This document shows positions 22,670-33,100 of a stretch of DNA of 33,119 nucleotides, piece by piece. The stretch lies in contig ML976829.1 of the NCBI GenBank assembly GCA_010015655.1, positions 1-33,119 on the forward strand. Reading direction: 5' to 3'. Position 1 is the first letter of the stretch; each line of letters begins with the position of its first letter. Position numbers and translations under genes: made by a program. This stretch comes from Bimuria novae-zelandiae CBS 107.79. Lineage: Eukaryota > Ascomycota > Dothideomycetes > Pleosporales > Didymosphaeriaceae. The notes beneath the pieces were generated by a model. It did no database searches, was not told the DNA's origin, and saw only the letters and a list, made by a program, of their open reading frames with translations.

Positions 22670-24150
22670 CTACTCGTGGCTTCCTACTAAAGCCGCCTGG
22701 AGTGCGTTGCCGTAGTAGTATCTACTCTGCGCGTTGACGTCGGCGCCTTTGTTGAGCAACAGCTTTACAATCGCCTTGTGGTCTCCAATTAAAGCCCCCT
22801 GGAGTGCATCGCCGTGGTATCCACCCTGCGCGTTAACGTCGGCGCCTTTGTCGAGCAGCAGCTTCACAATCGCCTCGTGGCCTCTTTCTGAAGCCGCCTG
22901 GAGTGCGTTCCCGTAGTATCTACTCTGCGCGTTGACGTCGGCGCCTTTGTTGAGCAGCAGCTTCACAATCGCCTCGTGGCCTTTAAGTGAAGCCGCCCGG
23001 AGTGCGTTGCCGTGGTGTCCACCCTGCGCGTTGACGTCGGCGCCTTTGTCGAGCAGCAGCTTCACAATCGCCTCGTGGTCTCTTTCTGAAGCCGCCTGGA
23101 GTGCGTTGCCGTACTCACCACCCTGCGCGTTGACGTCGGCGCCTTTGTTAAGTAGCAGCTTCACAATCGCCTCGTGGCCTCTTTCTGAAGCCGTCTGGAG
23201 TGCGTTGCCGTACTCTCCACCCTGCACGTTGACGTCGGCACCTTTGTTGAGCAACAGCTTCACAATCGCCTCGTGGCCTCCATCTGAAGCCGCCTGGAGT
23301 GCGTTCCCGTAGTATCTACTCTGCGCGTTGACGTCGGCGCCTTTGTTAAGTAGCAGCTTCACAATCGCCTCGTGGCCTCTTTCTGAAGCCGCCTGGAGTG
23401 CATTGCCGTACTCACCACCCTGCGCGTTGACGTCGGCGCCTTTGTCGAGCAGCAGCTTCACAATCGCCTCGTGGCCTCTTTCTGAAGCCGCCTGGAGTGC
23501 GAGTGCGTTGCCGTAGTATCCATCCTGCGCGTTGACGTCGGCGCCTTTGTTAAGTAGCAGCTTCACAATCGCCTCGTGGCCTCCTCCTGAAGCGACCTGG
23601 AGTGCGTTGCCGTATTCACTCTGCGCGTTGACGTCGGCACCTTTGTCGAGCAGCAGCTTCACAATCGCCTCGTGGCCTCTTTCTGAAGCCGCCACGAGTG
23701 CGTTGTCGTACTCTCCATCCTGCGCGTTGACGTCGGCGCCTTTCTCGAGCAGCAGCTTCACAATCGCCTCGTGGCCTCCTCTTGAAGCCTCATGGAGTGC
23801 GTTGCCGTACCATCTACCCTGCGCGTTGACGTCGGCGCCTTTGTTGAGCAGCAGCTTCACAATCGCCTCGTGGCCTCCTCCTGAAGCGACCTGGAGTGCA
23901 TTGCCGTATTCACCCTGCGCGTTGACGTCGGCACCTTTGTCGAGCAGCAGCTTTACAATCGCCTCGTGGCCTCCATTTGAAGCCGGCTGAAGTGCGTTGC
24001 CGTATTCACTCTGCGCGTTGACGTCGGCACCTTTGTCGAGCAGCAGCTTTACAATCGCCTCGTGGCCTCCTCTTGAAGCCGCCTGGAGTGCGTTGCCGTA
24101 CTCACCACCCTGCGCGTTGACGTCGGCGCCCTTGTCAAGCAGTAGCTCCG
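22670..24150 (-). repeat. Tandem ankyrin repeats, 96-105 bp units, near-identical
   Basis: Fourteen units contain HE/KAIVKLLL followed by xKGADVNxQ, after one diverged unit (HCATAELLL). Unit length is mostly 33 residues; exceptions are an extra AL in NALALQAAS and an extra Y in SRYYYGNAL. Differences concentrate in the turn after VNAQ (SEY, GEY, GRWY, DGEY, SRYY, GGHH, GGYH) and at K/D/N/E before KGAD. Confidence 0.95.
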
Positions 24151-26674
24151 CTGTCGCACAATGTCCATTCTTTGCTGCGAGGTACAGTAAAGTCTGACCC
24201 CAGCTATCCTTCTTTGTTATTTCAGATTTTCTCTCTTGTCCTTTAGATAAGAGTATAGCCTCTAGGGTAAGTGACAATCCGAATCGCGCTGCAAGATGTG
24301 CTCCTGTGCTGCCCTTGGGATAATACTGGCTATAGTTATCGAACTTCAACGTCGAAGCCAAGAGCACCTGCGTAGCGCTTGAAACCAAGTTGCTATTAGA
24401 AAGGAACAAATAGGCTAGCTCACGTGCACTACCTTCAACCGTTACATAATGCTCGCCCCAGTGCTTGGCAGCATAGTCTAGGAGCTTATTTTCCTGGAGT
24501 CTATCTTCAAACTCTTTATCAGAGGAGCAGTTACCCGATTTAAATAAATCGAACGATAAGTAGGTAAGACATGTTGTAGCAATGTGCAGCGGAGCGCTTG
24601 GATACCATTGATCCCTAATACGCTCGAAGTATTCTTGCGTGGTATAGTGTACGAGGCGAATTACAGAGCTTTCCTGATCGACAACGACCAGGCCAGCACA
24701 CGTAGCCAACAGGTCCTCGACGTCGGGTATGTTTTCTGGATCGAGCTCCGCTTCTTTTGAGTCTACTGCCAAGGCGTGGCATATTTCTGCTATGGTAAGC
24801 GGCCGTTTCGCATATGTAATCCACGAGAGGACTCTCTTAGCGTCTTCGTAATGGCCGCCTAACTGGCTCTCAATTCGCTGTAAAGCGTCTTTGTATGCAT
24901 CGTCGAGCGCATCTAATCCTTTTGAGAGGTTGGCTAGAGTTGTTTTAACCCTTTTTACTGTTGTCTTATCTAATAGAGAATCAACGTCTAAGCGAGCAAG
25001 AAGGAACCTAAGAGCCTGTTAGTTAATATTACATCACAGGCTAGATAAAATACTTACATGCCGTCTACTGCTTGCACAATTTTGTCTTGCACCATTTCTC
25101 GTAGCACAACGTTACGCTGAATGCATTTAGGCAGTCGGTATATCTGACCAGCCACGAATCGCCTTACGTCGTTATCGTTAGCTCGTACCTCTAGTCTTGC
25201 CGCTTCTTTGAAGGCATCCTCGATTTCTGGTATGAAACGCGAGGTGGCTAGGAGGCGGACATCTTGTCCCGCTTGTAACGCTCGAAGTCTGGCTAGAAAC
25301 TGGTGACGAGAACCGTCACTATTCTGGTATTCATCCAGAGCATCGACCACAACGTAAACAGTAGAGTACTTCGTAAGCACTTCTTTAAGGGTGCTAAAGA
25401 TCTCCTCAAGTGACGGCTTCGTGCCTTGGTTGGCATGTCGCTTGTGCAGTTGTTCCACAGGCTCCGCCGTCGACGGTCGACCCTGCACTAGCTGCTTAAT
25501 GATGGCTGCCAGCATACTGGAGGTATCCTGCTTTTCCTGTTTATAGCTGCAGTACACGTACGCAACCCCGACTGAGCTGCTCTGCACCGACGTTAAGAGG
25601 TGATCGATCGCGATTGCAGCCACCATTGTCTTGCCTGCGCCAGGGATCCCTGGGCAGAAGAGAGTTCCCTTCGGCTCACCAAGCCATATTGCGACCTCGG
25701 GCGCGTCGAGAAACCACTGGCCCGTCCCCTCCTGTCTGCGACCTATAATGTCCGATTGCTGAGCAGGGTAGTCGGTAGACGAGATCCATTCCACCATCTT
25801 TCCGTGCCTTGCATCACCTTGATATTGTTGAACCTTGGTTCGAACATAGTTGGTGTCGTTCTTGATGGCTTTTAGATGTTCACTTGGGTTCGTAAGCATT
25901 GTTGCTTGGGGATGCTCGTACTGAAGCTTACATTGGAGGTCCTTCAATTTCATTTAGCAATCGTTTCATCGCACTAAGACGTCCTTCCCCATATATAACT
26001 GGTAAGTGAATGCCGAATATGCCGAACAGACAATACGATTCGTCTTCTGGACGTGTTGTATGACGGTTTGCTGCCCATGAAAATCGCTCAGTTACGCTGT
26101 GGTCGGACAAAGGCTGTCCTTGGAGGGCCTTGACGGGTATTCCCGTGATCTCGTGCAGTAACAACTTAAGAGTTTCTTTACTTCCAAGCAAATCTCCTTC
26201 CTTGGAGAGAAACTCGACCGATTTTGGGGCAATCAGTTCCTGAAGTGTCCAGCCTCGTGTAAACCATTGGCTCTGTTTAAAGGCTGGCTTCCATCTCCAC
26301 GATAACTCACCATCACCATCTGCGGTAAAGTTTGACACATCTGAAAGGTAAACGTAGCACTTCTGTGCTTTTTGGTACCAGCGGAACATGGAGTTGATCG
26401 CTTCCGAGAGCTCTGCACTGCTCGACTTGTCGATGCAGCATGTGTCCACCCAGCAATAATCCAGGCCGTCACGCTGAGCTTGCCGTGCGCAAAATAAAAT
26501 CTTGTCATAACCAGCCTTGTCCTTTTCATTACCAGTCATCAGGTCGTCAAAGGTCACCTCATGCCCATCCTGCCACCTGTGCGATAGGATTGCATATCGA
26601 GGGACCTTCTCATCACTGGTAAAGTCTTCAGTCAAGCTGAGACTACCATCAGGTGTGTATTGCAGAAGTCGCAT
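22670..26674 (-). CDS. HET-NACHT-ankyrin NLR protein (vegetative-incompatibility type)
   Basis: Three exons on the minus strand (26674-25932, 25882-25058, 25007-22670) total 3906 nt, or 1301 residues. The start MRLLQYTPDG is the usual start of HET-E-like proteins. The HET domain (residues 1 to about 230) shows AILSHRW (28-34), CWVDTCCIDK (74-83), WFTRGWTLQELIAP (137-150), RPEDESYCLFGIFG and IYGEGR (227-232). The NACHT NTPase has Walker A GIPGAGKT (326-333), Walker B VYVVVDALDE (423-432) and ATSR (460-463). Next come FLLARLDVDSLLDK and the LVHYTTQEYFE linker, then about 15 ankyrin repeats from residue 790 to the end. In this family the repeats sense a ligand, NACHT oligomerises, and HET triggers cell death on non-self contact; that role is inferred here. 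The stop is probably premature (CAG to TAG). Compared with its neighbours the gene is GC-balanced and not RIP-damaged. Confidence 0.93.
25008..25057 (-). other. Intron 2 of the NLR gene (50 nt)
   Basis: It runs from GTAAGT to CTCTTAG, with a good branch site TTAACTAAC. Using the distal acceptor restores VDGM-FLLARLDVDSL, the conserved junction of this family. The nearer acceptor (AACAG) would bring a stop within nine codons. Confidence 0.88.
25883..25931 (-). other. Intron 1 of the NLR gene (49 nt)
   Basis: It runs from GTAAGC at the 5' end to CCAAG at the 3' end, with a GCTTACG branch-like sequence 10 nt before the acceptor. Removal joins ...NEIEGPP to IEHLKAIKNDT in frame between HET and NACHT. 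The frame without splicing ends at a stop 1 codon later. Confidence 0.82.
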
Positions 26675-27061
26675 CGCATCGCAAAACGTAGGCGGGGCTC
26701 GTAGGCGGGAGCGGGAGCGGTAGCGGAAGATTGGCGAGCCTTGTGCAGACCAGACTGGAGGGATGGACTAAGCGTGCCGGTTCGTTTAGCAAATCGCCGC
26801 GGTTTGATGGGTGACGACTGTAGGGTAGTAATGTATCCAAGTGGCGCTGCGGCCATCGGTCGTGTAGGAGGTTGGTATGAACTGCATCTTGGTTAGCGGA
26901 GAGGACAACGTGGATCGAGGCGCAGGCCAGCCTAAGAAGGCGTACCGTAATTATTACGTCGTGCAAAACACCGTCCCGACCCACTTGGGGCGAGTTTCTG
27001 AGTGGCTGCACGCTTTTTAGGTAATCGCTTCCCCGCTTTTATCGCTGTACACCTAATTTTG
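26675..27061 (-). promoter_or_regulatory. Upstream region of the NLR gene
   Basis: 387 bp of GC-balanced, non-RIP sequence between the NLR start codon and the inverted end of the piggyBac-like element. It contains GCATCGCATCGCA at 26674-26686 and GCGGGAGCGGGAGCGG near 26706. The promoter must lie here or in the transposon end. No TATA or CCAAT box was convincing. Several short ORFs here look accidental. Confidence 0.5.
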
Positions 27062-27100
27062 TATCCCCCGCATGGCCAACATCGCCCTGGCACGGGCCAC
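27062..27100 (+). repeat. Left terminal inverted repeat of the piggyBac-like element
   Basis: 39 bp beginning TATCCCCCGCATGG, perfectly repeated in reverse at 29756-29794. Confidence 0.92.
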
Positions 27101-27217
27101 ATCTTATTAGCCAATTAGATGCAAATACATCAAAACACTAAATATTTGTCGTCACGTAGGCAATTTTTGTTTGCCAGCCAAAACACGCCTTTTTTAAAAG
27201 CTTTTATATATACAACT

Positions 27218-29599
27218 ATGCCTAATTATATAGCGCTATTAAGCAACAATGCCGACTTCGTAAAATATACAAAGTATAGCCTAAAGGCAGGAGATTTGCC
27301 TAATTTACCTACTTAGCCGCTACCCTTATAGCAACCACTTAAAATTAATAATCTATATACTTTTAGACGCGCTCTCTTACTTAACTATATAGATTTTAAC
27401 TCTCTTATTACTTTGTTTAACTTATTTTTTAATGCAGGCGTCGTCAATTAGATCGTATACTATATAAATTAGCATGCTAAAAAGCTTTAGGCTAACGCGC
27501 CCTTAACGCCTAACTACTATTAATAGAAACCTACCTCTTTAAGCGAGCTGTATACGTACTTCGCCGTTATTATTTATATAGGCGTCTATCAGGAGCCCTC
27601 GCTTGTTAAATACTAGTAGAAGCTTTATAGGACAGCGCCTCGGCATGAGATTAATTACTACATGTTAAAGGAGAGATGGCAGCAGCTTAATCGCTACTTA
27701 TACTATATAGAGGTTAACTAGAGCTTTAAGTCTCCCTTTAGCCAAGTGTAGGATCTCTTAGAGACGCTCTGCAAGCGTAGCTTTAAGTACTAGGCGCTTA
27801 GCGTACACCTCTACGTTAATAAAGTAATTATAAGATTTATAGGCCGCGTAAGTAAGGTTATAATAATAAAAACAAAGCCTGCGCCTAAAGGCTTTAATAT
27901 CTAGTGCTTAGCTAATAATAGAGTAATTCTAAACTAGTTATTTTATGCTAGAGGGCGAAGGCCTATTAACTTACTTAACTTACCTACTAACGCGCCAGCT
28001 TTTACTCTTATAGAGTTAGTTTCTATTACTCTCGTACTCGCCGTAAACGCTGCCGGCCAGCGCCTTTTTCCGCCAAATCTCTATATTATGTAGGACGACA
28101 ATCTCTTTAACACTATCCCTATACTTAAATATCTTAGATCTAAAGGCGTAGGCTGCGCTGGGATAGTCCGCACGATAAAGATAATAATAAAGAAGATTTT
28201 TAAAGTAATAGTAAAGGCAGAATTATAGGCAAAGGCACTAGCTATTAGTACTTATACGCGGGTAAAGCTCTTAAAGGAGCGCTTTAATAGTAACCTAATA
28301 AAACTTAAAACACACTATACGCGTAAGCTAGAGTAAGGAGATACTTATTAGGCGCTCTCGCAGAGTCAGCAGGTGCTTTAGGTAGCTTAGAGAGATAACT
28401 AGGTCGTTCTTTTTACTAGTACTATCGCTAAGCGTGAGTACTTTGCCCTTAACACTATGCCAATGCTCCGCTGACGATAGTTGCTATAAGTAACTTAGGT
28501 TATTATAAAGCTCCGCCGACGCTCTAAGATGGCTCTAAATAATAAGAAACTCTTTGAGAAAGCCTTTAGCAGTAAGCCTTTTAAGTTACTAGGTATTCCT
28601 TAGATAATAGACAACTATAATTGCTATAAGAGCGAGGTTAATCGCTTTAACTAAATAAAAAGCTACTACTCTATTTAGTAGGTCCGCTAGCGTACCTAGC
28701 GCCCGCTCTAGTACTTTTTACTAGATCTAACGCTTAATAATTGCTATAGGCTCTCCTCGTACTCCTCTCGCGACTCTGCCAAACGCTCCGGCCATAAGAA
28801 GTTTCTATACAAGCTTATTAAATAGCTCTTTGAGCGAGGTGGCCGCCCTACTTAAGGCTTAAACAAGCGTAAGCGACCTGACGACGTACTTGCCAGCGGA
28901 GAGGGTAACTTTGGTAGCTTATATATATCTATAAAGCTGTTTGCGGAGGGCAAAAGCTGTGTTAATTACGCGATAGCTAGACGTATAACTAATAAGAAGC
29001 TCTAATCCTGGACACCTCTAGCATAAGTTTGTTAGGATCTGAACATGTACGAGACGCGGAGGGCCAACGGGTCCTCAGTAAGGGTAACACTCGGCGGGGC
29101 TGTTCAGCCGGGGTCACGTGACATGCCATCCCGCTAAGCAAAACCATCCCGGATGGTGTAACCATCCCGGATGGCGAGACCGTCCCGGATGGCAGGAAGG
29201 CAAAGGATGGCAGGATTCACGTAGTATATAGAAAGCTTAAATATCTCTCCTGGATATTTGTGTTCAACCTGTTTATCAATCTATCGTTTGGATTTGACTT
29301 AGGCAATCGTCGATTTGATTGTGACTCCTACGCCCTCTTGATACCGACAACCCTATTAACCAGCTCAAGTAGTCAATACCCCTTCCTTGCCTAACAAGTA
29401 CTCCTGCCCGAGAACCAACCCTAACTACTTACGGACTAGCTACCTGGAAGGACTTAACAAAGTTACAGGCAATACAAGGTTATCTTATAGCTCTTAACGC
29501 CTACCGTGTACTTATTATAGCTATACGCTTTGCCAGCTACCTTTATATAGGCTAGAAGTTAATGCTAAGTGCTGGGCAGAGCATCTCCGCCGGCATTAA
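27218..29599 (+). pseudogene. piggyBac-like transposase (DDE_Tnp_1_7 family), RIP-degraded and LTR-interrupted
   Basis: Read through stops from ATG at 27218 it shows: FRRALLLNYIDFNSLITLFNL, SLSELYTYFAVIIYIGVYQE (about 27540), MLKERWQQLNRYL, KTKPAPKGFNI, LFYARGRRP, AAGQRLFPPNLY near 28060 with the following DN, LRSKGVGCAGIVRT, YFLLDLTLNNCYRLSSYS (about 28710), and a Cys-rich C-terminus. The latter begins SCVNYAIARR (about 28955) and, after the inserted LTR, finishes LCQLPLYRL...AKCWAEHLRRH with a stop at 29599. The TAA/TAG stops and Y/C, K/E type substitutions fit RIP. It is inactive. Confidence 0.86.
29030..29396 (+). mobile_element. Solo LTR, 367 bp, third family, inside the transposase
   Basis: It starts TGTTAGG and ends CCTAACA, a perfect 7-bp terminal inversion with TG...CA. 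It interrupts the C-terminal coding region of the piggyBac-like transposase. The flanks are AAGTT and AGTAC; only a 4-bp AAGT match is found if the ends are shifted by one base, so the target duplication is unclear. It contains GTCACGTGAC at 29113-29122 and three tandem CSRTCCCGGATGG-like motifs at 29143-29192. It is not visibly RIP-mutated. Confidence 0.82.
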
Positions 29600-29755
29600 A
29601 TAATTAGGTTAACGGACATAAAAGTAAGCTTAACTATTATGTAAACCTATCTTAAAGCCCTTAGAGATGCAAAATCTATGCAAAGTTACCCTATAGAGGC
29701 ATAATTCTTAGTATTCTGCCGGGTCGGAGCAATTTATCCAATTGGCCCTCGAATA

Positions 29756-29794
29756 GTGGCCCGTGCCAGGGCGATGTTGGCCATGCGGGGGATA
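29756..29794 (-). repeat. Right terminal inverted repeat of the piggyBac-like element
   Basis: 39 bp ending CCATGCGGGGGATA, the exact complement of the left end. The gypsy LTR sequence follows at once. Confidence 0.92.
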
Positions 29795-30089
29795 GGACTA
29801 CCGTAGTCCCTGGGACTACAGGGCCTTGGCGGGACTACGAAGAAGGAATAGGCTAGTATATAGTGTGGCGACTTTCCTATTATTATTTCCTTCCTCGTAG
29901 TTAACTTATATATCTTCTGTGCGAGTACGTTCTCCTATATAGACTAATAGTTATCTTATTTATTATATAATTAGATTGTCTAGCCGCGCTAAGTGTCGCA
30001 TTAACTTATACTACTAAATAATCTATAAAGCACTACGATACCTTACCACCCTAACCTAGATTAGAATAAGGTATGAGAGCCTTATAACA
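29795..30089 (+). repeat. 5' LTR of the gypsy element
   Basis: About 29852-30089 matches the right half of the 472-bp solo LTR at 21525-21764 (CTTCTGTGCGAGTACGTTCTC, TACTACTAAATAATCTATAAAG). The end TTATAACA is intact here where the solo copy has TTATAATA. The left 55 bp (a GTAGTCC...GGACTAC hairpin) do not match that solo copy, so the LTR start is uncertain. No primer-binding site was recognised after 30089. Confidence 0.7.
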
Positions 30090-30107
30090 CTTTAACTACC
30101 CTACGGT

Positions 30108-33100
30108 ATAATAGTAGGACCTAGTTCGACCACCGTAGCTCCGGCACCTAAGGCAAAGACCCTAGAAGAGATAATTATTAAACAAGTGGCTTAGATAGCC
30201 TAGTTACAAGAAATCATTAACCAGATAAGCGAAAAGATAAGCTAATAAGAAAATGCGAAACATTAACTAAAGGTCCTAAAGCCTAAACCCTATTTAGGAA
30301 AGGGTCACCCAGGAACGTTCCTAACCTAGATAGAACTATTTATCTATTATAACCTAGGAAAGTTTAATACGGAACAAGATAAGATCCTAGTTACCTATAT
30401 AAACATGCAAGACAAGGTAGTCGCGTAGACTAGACTAATAATTAATAATTTCCTTAAGAATAGCAAATTAGAGGATTATAGTTTAGACGCTACTAAAGAC
30501 GCCTTTAAGGACTAGGAGTCTTTTTGCAAGGCCGTGAAAGGAATATTTAGCACTATTAATAAAGGATATTAAGCCAAAATACGCCTCTAGCGCCTACGTC
30601 AGGAGAAATCGGCGGTACTCTATACACTAGAGTTTAAACAAATTATGGCAGAACTCGAAGGATAGGGAGAAGCCCTACTTATAATTACCTACTACAACGG
30701 ACTAAAAGAATTGGTTAAAGACGAATTGGTCCACCAAGGAAAAGCAGACGACCTGGAAGAACTTATTAATAATATAATTAAAGTAGACAATTGCCTATAT
30801 AAACGCAAGCTAGAAAAATAGCATAGTACTAGGCTACTTACTAGAAAAGAGAATTGATCCAGGCCTGCAGGAAGAGACCAGGACGGAGATATTATTATAA
30901 TTAATAAAGCCTAATAGTATAAAAAGAAGAACAGCAAGGGAAAACAATTATATAGACTAAAGAAGAGTTACTAGGGCAAGAATAGTATCTCGCAGGAAGA
31001 GCGAAAACGGAGATTTAAAGATAAAGCCTACCTCTAATATAGTAAGCTAGGCCACTTCGCTAAAGACTGCAACAATTAGGAGACTAAGATTAATATAACT
31101 AACCTCCTATAAGTGGCTATGGCCACCCTCACGCCAGCAGAAGCCGACAGAGTATATCTTACGCAGGAGATTCTAGAGCTAATAAAAGAGAAAGAGGAAT
31201 AAAAGACCCTTCCTAAGTACTAGATCTTCTAAAAACTGGCTAACGACACCTACTAGATATGCAGCAGTGCGCTACATTAATTATCTTAGTGTGAGGTAAA
31301 AGTAATTGTCTAAGGGGCACACGTATGGGACGCCTACTGGCTAGTAAAGAAACTATAGGGGCGCCTAAAACAATACCTACGCCAGATCACGATACAGGAA
31401 CGATATAAATACGCTAAATAGTGGCAATGCACGCGTAAAGGATGCCGACAACACTCTAAGGCTAGAGTTAGGGCCTCCTATTTTCTAAGAGGTTTAGAAC
31501 ACTATAGGCTAAAGCAGAGCTAGTGCAGCGTGCCTAATAATTACTATAAGCACTTTCTAGCCTATTAGGCTAAGCACTATAAATAGAATAGTTAGCATTA
31601 ATGTTTTAATATTACCTATAAGCTACACAGGTAGTAGAAGTTCGAAACAGGCTAGTTTCCTTAGGGCTTAGACCCCCGCGACACTAGCACGATAATAGGG
31701 AATACGTAGCTTAGAAGAGACGTAGACTACTTATTAATTAGGTAAGAATAATATAACTTATAGTGCTTTGCACACCTAAGCCTGCAGGAAGAGGTAGCCT
31801 CCTTAAATAGCTATCTAGGGCATAATGCATTAGCCTAGAACGAATGCCTTACTCTAAATTACCCGCAACATGGAAATCAAGGAGTATACGAATCTAATAA
31901 GATTAGAGAGACTTACGCCCTGTATTAATAGCAATATAAGTAGCACTAAATTAAGGAAGTCTTTAAGCTATCTAAGGTCTAGGACTAGATTAAGGAAGCC
32001 GACGCCAGTTGGCCTAAAACCTTAAATAAAGGGTTTAATAATTTAAAAAACTAAATCGTTACTAGGCAACAAGCCACACTAGTAATAGTATAATTATTAT
32101 AGCTTATTAAGTAGACACTCGCAGAATCGAGAAACGCTTAATTAAAGATATTATAGTGCATAGACATTGTGTTATAGTACTAATTAACCTAGGGGCAGAC
32201 GCGTGTCTAATCGCCCCACAAGTAGTTAAGAAGTATAATATGCTATATTATAATAAGAAAACACTACTACAAATAGGACTTGCAGACGGGACCTAATTAT
32301 AAGGATATAATAACGGTTGGCTACGCCTTAAGACGGCGCCGGTATAAGTTAATATAGAAGGCCTAGAGAGCCAACATGTCTTCACTATCGCGGAGATGGG
32401 AGACATCGAAGCCATCGTTAGATATAAATAACTAGAATAACATAATCTATAAATAGACTGGATTAAACGAACGATCCTTCCCCAGGACCTACTAGCGAAG
32501 GCTTAGGCGAGCCCTAGTAGGAGGGAAACTCCCCAACCTTAGGCAAGAAAAAGGAGTCGACTATCTAGAATATAAGAAATATTAGTATGCAAGATAGATA
32601 GGATCTTAAAGTAATACCTAAGGCGGGTGCACTATATATAGGTCCGGGAGACTAAGATAGTCCTAGACAACCCTAGTCTGTCGGAAGAATATAAGGAATT
32701 CGCAGACCTATTTAAGGAACACGACAAGACTATCCTACTTAAATATAAGGAGTGGGATCACGAGATACCACTAGTAGAGGGAGCTAAGCTATGGCTAGAA
32801 CGCCTAAGGCCCCTCACCTATAAATAAGAAAAAGAGTTAAAAGAGCTAATATAGAAGAATCTACGCTTAGGGAAATAGCGGCCTAGTTAGAGTCCTGTGG
32901 CCTTCCCTATACTCTTTATTCGTAAAAAAGACGGCAGGCTGCAACTCTATATAGATTATAGATAGCTAAACGCCGTGACGATTAAGAATCGCTACCTATT
33001 ACCACTAATAACAAAGCTTATGGATAGACTCCGAGGAGCTAAATACTCCACGAAATTCAACGTTTGGGATAGATTCTATAGAATTCAAATTGCGAAAGGG

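Larger units (their letters stand above)
27062..29794 (+). mobile_element. piggyBac-like DNA transposon with 39-bp perfect inverted ends
   Basis: Left end 27062-27100 (TATCCCCCGCATGGCC...) and right end 29756-29794 are exact reverse complements. Weaker similarity continues inward (CCAATTRGAT). Between them lies one transposase pseudogene, split by a 367-bp LTR. The outer flanks allow only a TA (or AT) duplication; the TTAA expected for piggyBac is not present. The interior is RIP-mutated, the ends are not. Confidence 0.85.

Noticed and set aside
22670..24150. CRISPR-like or minisatellite array
   Set aside because: The roughly 99-bp period is an in-frame 33-residue ankyrin repeat.
22734..24197. 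Plus-strand ORFs rich in TSAPLLSSSFTIASW repeats
   Set aside because: They are exact antisense shadows of the ankyrin repeats.
25928..25953. HET and NACHT as two overlapping genes
   Set aside because: A 49-nt intron with GT...AG ends joins them in frame at a position usual for HET-NACHT proteins.
26649..27114. Small minus-strand ORFs upstream of the NLR start, and overlapping ones on both strands near 26233-26856
   Set aside because: No family resemblance, no conserved start, overlapping in several frames. They are probably chance frames in GC-balanced promoter and exon sequence.
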